From positions 5,270,001-5,334,000 of the forward strand of contig NZ_CP160402.1 of NCBI RefSeq assembly GCF_040730185.1: a stretch of 64,000 bases of DNA. The letters run 5' to 3'. Below the pieces are notes generated by a model that worked only from the letters and a program-made list of their open reading frames with translations, searched no databases and was not told the origin of the DNA. Made by a program: the position numbers and the translations under genes. The stretch is from Streptomyces sp. Je 1-332 (GTDB lineage: Bacteria; Actinomycetota; Actinomycetes; Streptomycetales; Streptomycetaceae). This document shows positions 33,359 through 40,813 of this stretch, piece by piece (the first letter of the stretch is position 1; each line of letters begins with the position of its first letter).

Positions 33359-34624
33359 GTGACGACTGTCGTGACGCCGGCCGCCGCGGGCCGCCGCACT
33401 CCGGGGCCCGCGGCGTCGATCCCTCCCCGAAGGGGTAGCCGCAACAGCGGGAACGGCCCCGGGGTTTCGCGCCTCGTGCATCTGTCCCGCTGGCTCCTCG
33501 TCGCCATCACCCTCCTGAACGCCGCCCTCGTCGTGCTCGTCGCCGCCCCGCTGCCCCGCATCTCCCTCCTGGTGCTCGTCGCGGCGGCGGTCACCTCCTG
33601 GGGGCTCGTGCTCGTGCCGCCCGCGGTCATCGGTCTGGTCGCCGGAGCGGCCGCGGGGCGGCGCCACCCCTGGTGCGCGGGGCTGGCCGTCCTGACCGCG
33701 TTCCTGGGGCTCGTGTACGCCGTCATGCCGTACGCCGCCGCGTACCGCACCGCCCAGGGCCAGGGGCAACCCCTCGTCCCCTCCGCCTACTTCGAGGGCG
33801 TCAACTACGCCAAGGCCCCCGACGGCGACCGCACCCGCCGCTACGCCCGCATCGGGACGCGGCGCGAGAAGCTGGATCTGTGGACCCTGCCGAAGCGGGA
33901 CGGGGTGCGTCACCCGGCGGTGGTCTGGGTGCACGGGGGAGGGTGGAACAAGGGGCACCGGGGGCAGAGTCCGGCGTGGAACCGCTGGTTCAACGCGCGG
34001 GGCTGGTCGGTCTTCGACATCGACTACCGGCTCGCGCCCCGCGCGACCCAGCTCGACCAGATCGGCGACGTGAAGTGCGCCGTCGGCTGGGTGCGGCGGC
34101 ACGCGAGCGTGTTCGGTATCGACCCCGAACGCCTTGTGCTCGCGGGCAGTTCCGCGGGCGGCAACCTCGCGCTCGCGGCGGCCTACACGGAGGGTGACGA
34201 CCGCGTCCCCGCGTCCTGTGCGGTGCGTGACAGCTCGGTCGCCGGGGTGATCTCCCTCTACGGGCCGACCGACATGGCGCGCCTCATCGCGGGCACCGCG
34301 CTGCGCGCCGACCCCATGATCCCGCGGCTGATGGGCGGTTCGGCGAAGGCAGTGCCCGCCCGCTACCTGCTCGGTTCGCCCGCGAAGCTCGTACGGACCG
34401 ATGTGCCGCCCACACTCCTGCTGCACGGCAGCGCGGACCGGGCGGTGCCGGTGGCGCAGGCGCGCGAGCTGGCGCGGCGACTCGACGCGGCCGGGGCGCG
34501 GTCGACCTATGTCGAACTCCCCTGGGCCGACCACTGCTTCGACGTGAACTGGGGCGGCTGGGGGAGTCAGATCGCACGCGCGGCGGTCTCCCGCTTCCTC
34601 GCCATCCGGGGCGAGAGCGCTTGA
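33359..34624 (+). CDS. Membrane-anchored alpha/beta hydrolase (HSL-like esterase)
   Basis: The 421-aa product has three N-terminal membrane segments (about 43-130: WLLVAITLLNAALVVLV, ISLLVLVAAAVTSWGL, AVLTAFLGLVYAV), then an extracytoplasmic hydrolase domain. VHGGGWN near 192 forms the oxyanion hole, GSSAGGN near 262 carries the nucleophile Ser, and the Asp and His are in HGSADRAVPV and WADHCFD. It is probably an acyl esterase acting on envelope lipids or glycans; that substrate is a guess. The start GTG 33359 is poorly supported by a ribosome site, so it might begin slightly downstream. It stands alone between the protease and a GntR regulator. Confidence 0.85.
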   Translation: MTTVVTPAAAGRRTPGPAASIPPRRGSRNSGNGPGVSRLVHLSRWLLVAITLLNAALVVLVAAPLPRISLLVLVAAAVTSWGLVLVPPAVIGLVAGAAAGRRHPWCAGLAVLTAFLGLVYAVMPYAAAYRTAQGQGQPLVPSAYFEGVNYAKAPDGDRTRRYARIGTRREKLDLWTLPKRDGVRHPAVVWVHGGGWNKGHRGQSPAWNRWFNARGWSVFDIDYRLAPRATQLDQIGDVKCAVGWVRRHASVFGIDPERLVLAGSSAGGNLALAAAYTEGDDRVPASCAVRDSSVAGVISLYGPTDMARLIAGTALRADPMIPRLMGGSAKAVPARYLLGSPAKLVRTDVPPTLLLHGSADRAVPVAQARELARRLDAAGARSTYVELPWADHCFDVNWGGWGSQIARAAVSRFLAIRGESA

Positions 34625-34798
34625 TCGACGTCCCCCGGAGTGCCGTGGGAATGTGATCGCCATAGCTGTGGAAAGCCCCTGCGTAAAGCCCTGCGCACCC
34701 CAAAATCATCACTTCGGGTGATTCCTTGGCCTTGGGTTGCGGCCAACAACCCACGGTTGCCAGGCTGTTGCTGTCTGTCAAGCTGATGGGAGTGGCCA

Positions 34799-35551
34799 GT
34801 GACTTTCGGTGAACAGCCGGCGTATCTGCGTGTCGCGGGTGATCTCCGCAAGAAGATCGTCGACGGTTCGCTGCCGCCGCACACCCGGCTCCCCTCGCAG
34901 GCCAGGATCCGCGAGGAGTACAAAGTGTCGGACACGGTCGCCCTGGAGGCCCGCAAGGTCCTGATGGCCGAAGGCCTGGTCGAGGGGCGTTCCGGATCCG
35001 GCACCTATGTGCGCGAGCGCCCCGTGCCCCGTCGCGTGGCCCGCACCGGCTATCGCGCGTCCGGCGGTTCGACGCCGTTCCGTCAGGAGCAGGCGGAGGA
35101 CGGCGCGCGCGGCACCTGGGAGTCGCGCAGCGAGCAGGTCGAGGCCGGCAGCGCGATCGCCGAGCGTCTCGGCATCCGCGCGGGCGACCGCGTCATGTGC
35201 ACCAAGTACGTGTACCGCGACGCGGGCGAGGCGATGATGCTCTCCACGTCCTGGGAGCCCCTCGCCGTCACCGGACGCACTCCGGTGATGCTCCCCGAAG
35301 AAGGGCCGCTGGGGGGCTGCGGAGTGGTCGAGCGCATGGCGGCCATCGACGTGGTCGTGGACAACGTCGCGGAGGAGGTCGGCGCGCGGCCGGGGCTTGC
35401 GGAGGAGCTCATGGCGCTCGGCGGTGTCCCCGGCCATGTGGTGATCGTCGTGCAGCGGACGTACTACGCGTCGGGCAAGCCGGTCGAGACGGCCGACGTC
35501 GTGGTCCCCGCCGACCGCTACCGAATCGCATACCACCTGCCGGTGAGGTGA
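34799..35551 (+). CDS. GntR-family regulator, HutC/UTRA type
   Basis: The 250-aa product has a winged helix (residues 8-72: YLRVAGDLRKKIVDGSLPP, LPSQARIREEYKVSDTVA, LVEGRSGSGTYV). A UTRA ligand-binding domain follows (about 100-245, including VMCTKYVYRDAGEAMMLSTSW and YYASGKPVETADVVV). HutC-type members respond to sugars, amino acids or related effectors. The start is GTG 34799 with GGGAG six bases upstream. The target is unknown; nothing adjacent is an obvious partner, and the 173 bases upstream could hold an autoregulatory site. Confidence 0.9.
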   Translation: MTFGEQPAYLRVAGDLRKKIVDGSLPPHTRLPSQARIREEYKVSDTVALEARKVLMAEGLVEGRSGSGTYVRERPVPRRVARTGYRASGGSTPFRQEQAEDGARGTWESRSEQVEAGSAIAERLGIRAGDRVMCTKYVYRDAGEAMMLSTSWEPLAVTGRTPVMLPEEGPLGGCGVVERMAAIDVVVDNVAEEVGARPGLAEELMALGGVPGHVVIVVQRTYYASGKPVETADVVVPADRYRIAYHLPVR

Positions 35552-35653
35552 CCGAACGCTCCGGCGCACGCCCGGAATCCGGACGGGCCCGTCCGCCCGC
35601 CGTGATCGCGGGCTGACGCTCGCCCCGTTTGCGTGACGCCGGAGCAACCACGC

Positions 35654-35823
35654 CCAGAACAGGGGGCGTTGGGTTCTGGCCGTTCTCGCTGCCGGTCCCG
35701 TACGCCTACGTACCCGATGTGCTCTGTGAGCCCGCGCGCCGACTGACGCGGGACCGGCAAGGGCCCGCACCGGTCGAACCGGTGCCACCAGGGGGCGCAC
35801 CCGACAAGGTGCGCCCCCTTCCT
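35654..35823 (+). ncRNA. Candidate structured small RNA in the GntR-SPOR gap
   Basis: The 411-base gap 35552-35962 contains no supported gene but does contain an ordered set of stems on the plus strand. CCAGAAC pairs with GTTCTGG (35654-35678). TGCCGGTCCCG (35690-35700) pairs with CGGGACCGGCA (35749-35759) around a 48-base loop. GCACCGGT pairs with ACCGGTGC (35767-35785). The series ends in an 11-bp intrinsic terminator. Four nested or consecutive stems ending in a terminator are typical of bacterial sRNAs or of a long 3' UTR. It could equally be the 3' end of the GntR transcript. No known RNA family is recognised. Confidence 0.4.
35790..35819 (+). terminator. Intrinsic terminator
   Basis: AGGGGGCGCAC (35790-35800) pairs perfectly with GTGCGCCCCCT (35809-35819), followed by TCCTATT. 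It ends the structured region about 240 bases after the GntR stop. Confidence 0.85.
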
Positions 35824-35962
35824 ATTGGCCGATTGCGTACCTCTTTGTGCAAAGTCGTATCCGCTGAGTAAAGGTCGGGCGTAGGCTCGGGCATATGCGG
35901 ATTGCGGTTTCCTTACTGACCGAGGCGTGGCGCGCGCCGGGGGCGGGGAGCGGAGGGGCGCG

Positions 35963-36148
35963 ATGAATGACGGAACGGCCGTACTTCCCTGGCTCGTCAT
36001 ACGTCAGGATGACAATGGCAACCGCTACAGGGTGGGCAGGTACGCGACGAAGGCCGAGGCCGAGAGGATCGCGGAAAGCCTCGACGACCACGGCCGCCAG
36101 CGCCTGTACAGCGTGGAGAGGCTGAGCCAGAACAGCAGCGCGCGCTGA
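35963..36148 (+). CDS. Small SPOR-domain-like protein, 61 aa
   Basis: The frame from ATG 35963 has GGAGGGG four bases upstream and reads MNDGTAVLPWLVIRQDDNG, then RYRVGRYATKAEAERIAESLD and LYSVERLSQ. This is one half-SPOR fold, as in many short Streptomyces proteins annotated SPOR domain-containing. True SPOR domains bind denuded glycan strands, but this one has no export signal, so that function is doubtful. It lies 18 bases upstream of the NUDIX gene and is probably co-transcribed with it. Confidence 0.82.
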   Translation: MNDGTAVLPWLVIRQDDNGNRYRVGRYATKAEAERIAESLDDHGRQRLYSVERLSQNSSAR

Positions 36149-36166
36149 CCGCTTAGGCTCCGCCGT

Positions 36167-36562
36167 ATGACGGAACGCATCGTGGTGGGCGCCGCCCTGT
36201 ACGACGACGGGCGCCTGCTGGCCGCGCGGCGCAGTGCGCCCCCTGAGCTCGCGGGCCGCTGGGAACTGCCCGGCGGGAAGGTCGAGCCGGGCGAGCGGCC
36301 CGAGGAAGCCCTGGTGCGGGAGCTGCGCGAAGAGCTGGGCGTGGACGCCGAGCCGGTCGCGAGAGTGCCGGGGCGGTGGCCGCTCAAGCCGGGGTACGTC
36401 CTGTGGGTCTGGACGGCGAAGCTCCTGTCCGGAGTCCCCGAACCCCTGGAGGACCACGACGAGCTGCGCTGGCTCTCGCCGGACGAGGTCTGGTCGGTGG
36501 ACTGGCTGGACGTGGACGTCCCGGCGGTCGCGGCGGTCGCGGCGGCGATGGAGTGCCGCTAG
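36167..36562 (+). CDS. NUDIX hydrolase (MutT-like), 131 aa
   Basis: The Nudix box is complete at about residues 37-60: GGKVEPGERPEEA then LVRELREELGV, giving G-x5-E-x7-REU-x-EE-x-G-U. Size and the N-terminal MTERIVVGAALYDDGRLLAARR fit (deoxy)nucleoside triphosphate pyrophosphohydrolases that sanitise oxidised nucleotides. The KPGYVLWVWTAKLLSG strand completes the fold. It follows the SPOR-like gene with 18 bases between. Confidence 0.9.
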   Translation: MTERIVVGAALYDDGRLLAARRSAPPELAGRWELPGGKVEPGERPEEALVRELREELGVDAEPVARVPGRWPLKPGYVLWVWTAKLLSGVPEPLEDHDELRWLSPDEVWSVDWLDVDVPAVAAVAAAMECR

Positions 36563-36742
36563 CAGGGGGGTGGGAGCGCCGTCGGCCGGGGAGCGTGCGA
36601 GGTCTGTCTCTCCGCACTTGAGCCCCACCTACGCCGTTCGTGCCACAGTGCGCCAAGGTAAGCGGTAATTCCGGCGGGATATCGGGTATGTGCCCATTAA
36701 CCCCATGAAACCGGACAAGGGTCCGCTGTTGCTGGTCTGGAA

Positions 36743-37159
36743 GTGATCGGCGTGATCGACACCGAAGGCGACTGCGCCGAGTGGGATTTTCCCGCGGACG
36801 CGGGCGCCGTGCGCATGGCCCGTGCCGTCGTCCGCAAGCAGCTCGGAGCCTGGGGCCTCGCCGCGGTCGGCGACATCACCGTGCTCCTCGTGAGCGAACT
36901 GGTGACCAACTCCCTGCGGCACGCGTCGGGCCCCATCGGAGTACGGCTCGTACGTCCGGCCGGGCCCTCGGGCACCCTCCTCGTCGAGGTGTCCGATCCG
37001 CTTCCCGACCCGCCCCAGGAACGCGACACCTCCCCTGATGACGAGGGGGGCAGGGGGATCCAGTTGGTGGCCCGCGCGTCCCGGCGCTGGGGGACGCGGC
37101 AGGGCAGGACGGGGAAGACGGGCAAGACGGTGTGGTTCGAGCTGGTGCTGCCGGGTTAG
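36743..37159 (+). CDS. HATPase-type anti-sigma / serine kinase-like protein
   Basis: The 138-aa product is a stand-alone GHKL ATPase domain: N box LLVSELVTNSLRHASG near 50-65, LLVEVSDPLPDPP, G1 box DEGGRGIQLVA near 100, and KTVWFELVLPG. RsbW/SpoIIAB-like proteins of this kind phosphorylate anti-anti-sigma factors or bind sigma factors; Streptomyces has many with unknown partners. The first GTG (36743) opens the frame, but GTG 36752 has a better spaced GGAAG and may be the real start. It lies just before the SpoIIE-type phosphatase, whose C-terminal ATPase domain is clearly related. Confidence 0.88.
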   Translation: MIGVIDTEGDCAEWDFPADAGAVRMARAVVRKQLGAWGLAAVGDITVLLVSELVTNSLRHASGPIGVRLVRPAGPSGTLLVEVSDPLPDPPQERDTSPDDEGGRGIQLVARASRRWGTRQGRTGKTGKTVWFELVLPG

Positions 37160-37325
37160 AAGACTGGCAGCGTGAGACGGACACAAGACGGTCACGGGCC
37201 AAAAAGAGTTGAGTCCGTGCTGTGATCGTGAACGCCGTGTGGCGTGGTTCCGTAGTGCTGGATACTGCGGGCAGCCGCATCCGGTGACCGGTGCCGGACG
37301 TGGTGAGCTGGAGGGGACGGTTCGC

Positions 37326-39944
37326 GTGAGCGAGATACCAGCGAAGGCGACGGAGCAGGACGGGCCGTCGGGCGACGCCAGGGGCGAAGCTGCGGATGAC
37401 GTGATGTGGCAGAGCAGTCCACCCGGTTCGATCTACGACTACATCAAGGTGGCGTCGTTCTCGATAGGCCCCGACGGTCTCATCGACCAGTGGAGCCTGC
37501 GTGCCGAGCGGCTGTTCGGTGTGGCCGCCGAGGACGCCGTGGGCAGGGACCCGATCGAGGCCTTCGTCCCGTCCGAGCTGCGCAGCGGCGGGCACCGCAA
37601 GATGGCGGAGATCCTGGACGGCAGGGAGTGGACCGGGTCCGTTCCCTTCCGGGCGCCCGCGCGGTCCGACGGGTCCGGCGCGGAGACGTACAAGGGCTCC
37701 GAGGGCATCGCCGAGGTCTACGTGATGCCGACCGGGACCGAGGAGGGCGAGCGGGCCGCCGTCTGCATCGTCGTCGACGTACGGGCGCTCCGGCAGATCG
37801 AGACGGACCTCGCCGCCTCGCAGGCCATTTTCGGCCAATCTCCCTTCGGTTTCCTGCTGTTCGGCACGGACCTGAGGGTGCAGCGGGCCAACCGCCGTTT
37901 CGCCGCGGTCTTCGGAGGCGGCGTCGAGGAGCACCGCGGGCGCACCGTCCACGACTACCTGCCGCGGCACGAGGCCGACCGTATGGCCGCCGCCCTCAAG
38001 CGGGTCCTGGAGACCGGCGACTCCGTCACGGACATGCAGATAGTCGGCCCCGCCCCCGGCAGCAACGACCGCCGCCACTGGTCCATCAACCTCTACCGCG
38101 TGCACAGCGGTTCCGGCCGCCCCATAGGCGTCGCGGGCCTCGGCACCGACGTCACCCGGCGGCACGCCGCCGCCCGCGAAGCCGCCCACGCCCGACGTAA
38201 CCTCGCCCTCCTGAACGAGGCGGGCGCACGCATAGGCAACTCCCTCGACCTGGAGACGACCGCGCGCGAGCTGCTCGACGTCACCGTCCCCGGCTTCTGC
38301 GACCTCGCGTCCGTGGACCTCTACCAAGGCCTGCTCGACGGCGACGAGACACCCCCGGGCCTCGCCGACGGAAGCGCCGAACTGCGCCGCGTCGCCTTCG
38401 CCAGTGCCGTAGCCGACGCGCCCTTCCCGGAAGGCGGCCACCCCGTCGACGTGGGCGCTGTGCACCGCTTCGCCTTCACGTCGCCCTGCGCCGACGCCCT
38501 GCGCGCGGCGCGTCCGCGGCTCGTCTCCGCGGCCGACGACGGCTCCGCGAGCAGGCTCACCGGCGGGCTCATCCAGTCGACGCTCGCCGTGCCGATGGTC
38601 GCCCACGACACCGTCGTCGGCCTCGCCCAGTTCTCCCGTACGAAGGGGAGCGAGCCCTTCGGGGAGCGCGACCGCGCCCTCGCCGTCGAGCTCGCCGCGC
38701 GCGCCGCCGTCTGTATCGACAACGCCCGCCTCTACCGCCGCGAGCACGAACGCGCGCTGATACTGCAGCGTTCCTTGCTCCCGCCCGACGACCCCGAGGC
38801 GTCAGGCCTTGACATCGCCTGCCGCTATCTGCCGGGCAACGCGGCGACCGAGGTCGGCGGCGACTGGTTCGACGTCATCGAACTGCCGGGCCACCGCACC
38901 GCCCTGGTCGTCGGCGACGTCATGGGCCGCGGTCTGCGGGCCGCCGTCGCCATGGGTGAACTGCGCACCGCCGTACGCACCCTGGCGCTCCTGGACCTGG
39001 AGCCCGCGGAGGTGCTCTCCGCGCTCGACGAGATCGCCCGCGGCCTCGGCGACCCCTCGGGCACCCAGCAGGCCACCAGATCGGCCCGGCAGACGCGTGC
39101 CGCGAGTGAGACGGACCTCTCCGAGGTCTACCTGGCCACGTGCGTCTACGCGGTCTACGACTCCGTCACGCGCCGCTGCACCTTCGCCAACGCCGGCCAC
39201 CTGCCGCCCGTACTCGTCGAGCCCGGCGAGACTCCGCTCATGCTCGACGTGCCGCCCGGCATGCCGCTGGGAGTCGGCGGTGAGCCCTTCGAGGAGGTCG
39301 AGGTCGAGCTGCCCGAGGGCGGCCTGCTCGCGCTGTACACGGACGGGCTCGTCGAGTCGCGCCACCACCCCCTCGACGAGGGCCTGAACGCCTTCGTACG
39401 CGCGCTCGACGACCCCGCGCCCGCTCTCGAGGACGTCTGCGACCACGTCCTGAACACCCTCGACACCCACCACGGGGAGGACGACATCGCGCTGCTCATG
39501 GCGCGCATCCAGGGCCTGCCCGCCGAGGCGGTCGGGGACTGGACGCTGGAGCGCGACCCGAAGTCGGTGGGCCGGGCCCGCGAACTGGCCTGCCAGCAGC
39601 TGCGCACCTGGGACCTCGACCCCCTCTGCGACACGGCCGAACTGCTGGTCAGCGAGCTGGTCACCAACGCGCTGCGGTACGGCGAGGGTGACATCCGGGT
39701 GCGGCTCCTGCTCGACCGCACCCTGGTGTGCGAGGTGTGGGACGCGGGCCTCGTCCAGCCGCGCCGCCGCCGGGCGCGCGACACGGACGAGGGCGGGCGC
39801 GGGCTGCAACTGGTCGGCCTGCTGAGCGCCGCGTGGGGCTCGCGCAGGACGCCGCGCGGCAAGACGGTGTGGTTCGAGATGCCGTTGCCGGAGAGCGGGG
39901 TGGAGCCGATGGACGCGGCGGAGGCGCTGCTCAGCCTGTTCTGA
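37326..39944 (+). CDS. PAS-PAS-GAF-SpoIIE phosphatase-HATPase regulator
   Basis: The 872-aa product starts at GTG 37326 (VSEIPAKATEQDG) with GGAGGGG upstream; the upstream extension lacks a ribosome site. PAS 1 lies at about 40-140 (VASFSIGPDGLIDQWS) and PAS 2 at about 165-275 (FGQSPFGFLLFGTDLRVQ). A GAF domain lies at about 295-470. The PP2C/SpoIIE domain lies at about 500-735 (EVGGDWFDVIEL, VVGDVMGRGLRAAVAMGEL, GEDDIALLM). A C-terminal GHKL ATPase lies at about 745-865 (LLVSELVTNALRYG, DEGGRGLQLVG). It therefore joins sensor, phosphatase and kinase-like modules, as in partner-switching control of sigma factors. The signal is unknown. Confidence 0.93.
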   Translation: MSEIPAKATEQDGPSGDARGEAADDVMWQSSPPGSIYDYIKVASFSIGPDGLIDQWSLRAERLFGVAAEDAVGRDPIEAFVPSELRSGGHRKMAEILDGREWTGSVPFRAPARSDGSGAETYKGSEGIAEVYVMPTGTEEGERAAVCIVVDVRALRQIETDLAASQAIFGQSPFGFLLFGTDLRVQRANRRFAAVFGGGVEEHRGRTVHDYLPRHEADRMAAALKRVLETGDSVTDMQIVGPAPGSNDRRHWSINLYRVHSGSGRPIGVAGLGTDVTRRHAAAREAAHARRNLALLNEAGARIGNSLDLETTARELLDVTVPGFCDLASVDLYQGLLDGDETPPGLADGSAELRRVAFASAVADAPFPEGGHPVDVGAVHRFAFTSPCADALRAARPRLVSAADDGSASRLTGGLIQSTLAVPMVAHDTVVGLAQFSRTKGSEPFGERDRALAVELAARAAVCIDNARLYRREHERALILQRSLLPPDDPEASGLDIACRYLPGNAATEVGGDWFDVIELPGHRTALVVGDVMGRGLRAAVAMGELRTAVRTLALLDLEPAEVLSALDEIARGLGDPSGTQQATRSARQTRAASETDLSEVYLATCVYAVYDSVTRRCTFANAGHLPPVLVEPGETPLMLDVPPGMPLGVGGEPFEEVEVELPEGGLLALYTDGLVESRHHPLDEGLNAFVRALDDPAPALEDVCDHVLNTLDTHHGEDDIALLMARIQGLPAEAVGDWTLERDPKSVGRARELACQQLRTWDLDPLCDTAELLVSELVTNALRYGEGDIRVRLLLDRTLVCEVWDAGLVQPRRRRARDTDEGGRGLQLVGLLSAAWGSRRTPRGKTVWFEMPLPESGVEPMDAAEALLSLF

Positions 39945-40002
39945 GGGCCGCTACGTGGCCCTGTGGTCGCGTACGTGGTCGTGTGGTCGGTCGCGTACGT
40001 GG

Positions 40003-40716
40003 TCAGGTGGTCGCTTTGAGCGCGGCGAGGCGGGCTTCGACCTCCGCCGTGTCGCCCAGGCTGTCCAGCTGCTCGAACTGGGCGTCCAAGGAGGAAGCGG
40101 CGAGCTCCTGCTTGCCCAGCGCCTTCGCCTCCTCGCGGCGCACCTTGTCCTCGAAGCGGTGCAACTCGCTGGCCGGGTCGAGGACATCGATGTTCTGGGC
40201 GGCGTCCATCATCTGGTTCTGGGCCTGCGCGGTCTTGGCGCGGGCGACCAACTGGTCGCGCTTCGACTGCAGTTCGGTCAGCTTGATCTTCATCTGGTCG
40301 AGGCCCGACTTCAGCTTGTCGACCACCTCCGTCTGCGAGGCGATCGTCGGCTCGGCGTCCTTGGCCTCCCGCTCGGACTGCAGCTGCCGCTGCAGCGCGA
40401 CCTTGGCCAGGCCGTCGAACCTGTCGGCCTCCACGGCACTGCCGCCGGACCGCAGCTCGTCGGCCTTCTTGCTGGCCGCGACCGCCTTGGTGCCCCATTC
40501 CGCGGCGGCTTCCTGGTCCTCCTTGCGGTCCAGTTCCAGCATCCGCAGATTGCCGATGGTGGTCGCGACCGCCTCCTCCGCCTCCCTGATGTTGTTCGTG
40601 TAGTCGCGGATGAGCTGGTCGAGCATCTTCTGCGGGTCCTCGGCCTGGTCGAGGGCGGCGTTGATGTTGGCCTTGGCGAGCTGGGCCACGCGGCCGAGGA
40701 TCGTCTGCTTGGTCAT
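40003..40716 (-). CDS. pspA: PspA/IM30 family protein
   Basis: The 237-aa product starts at ATG 40716 with AAAGGAG six bases upstream. It is almost entirely coiled-coil (MTKQTILGRVAQLAKANINA, MLDQLIRDYTNNIREAEEAV, KLKSGLDQMKIKLTELQSK). PspA proteins form ESCRT-III-like scaffolds that protect or remodel the inner membrane under stress; in Streptomyces they are linked to envelope stress. The next gene on the same strand encodes the TPM-domain membrane protein, 97 bases upstream, so the two probably share a transcript. Confidence 0.92.
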   Translation of the reverse strand: MTKQTILGRVAQLAKANINAALDQAEDPQKMLDQLIRDYTNNIREAEEAVATTIGNLRMLELDRKEDQEAAAEWGTKAVAASKKADELRSGGSAVEADRFDGLAKVALQRQLQSEREAKDAEPTIASQTEVVDKLKSGLDQMKIKLTELQSKRDQLVARAKTAQAQNQMMDAAQNIDVLDPASELHRFEDKVRREEAKALGKQELAASSLDAQFEQLDSLGDTAEVEARLAALKATT

Positions 40717-40813
40717 GACGGGCTCCTTTGTGTGAGGGGTGGTGGCAGCGGGACGGGCGGGCAGCGGGGTGGACCGGGGGGGCAGGCGGCCGGAGCGGCG
40801 GGGCGGGCGTGGC

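Noticed and set aside
35629..35871. An 80-aa frame in the GntR-SPOR gap
   Set aside because: It runs through the strong terminator at 35790-35819 and has no ribosome site, so the structured RNA explanation fits better.
39957..40012. Repeated GTACGTGGTC words between the SpoIIE and pspA genes
   Set aside because: The copies are short and irregular and lie between convergent genes; they are better explained as local slippage than as a functional site.
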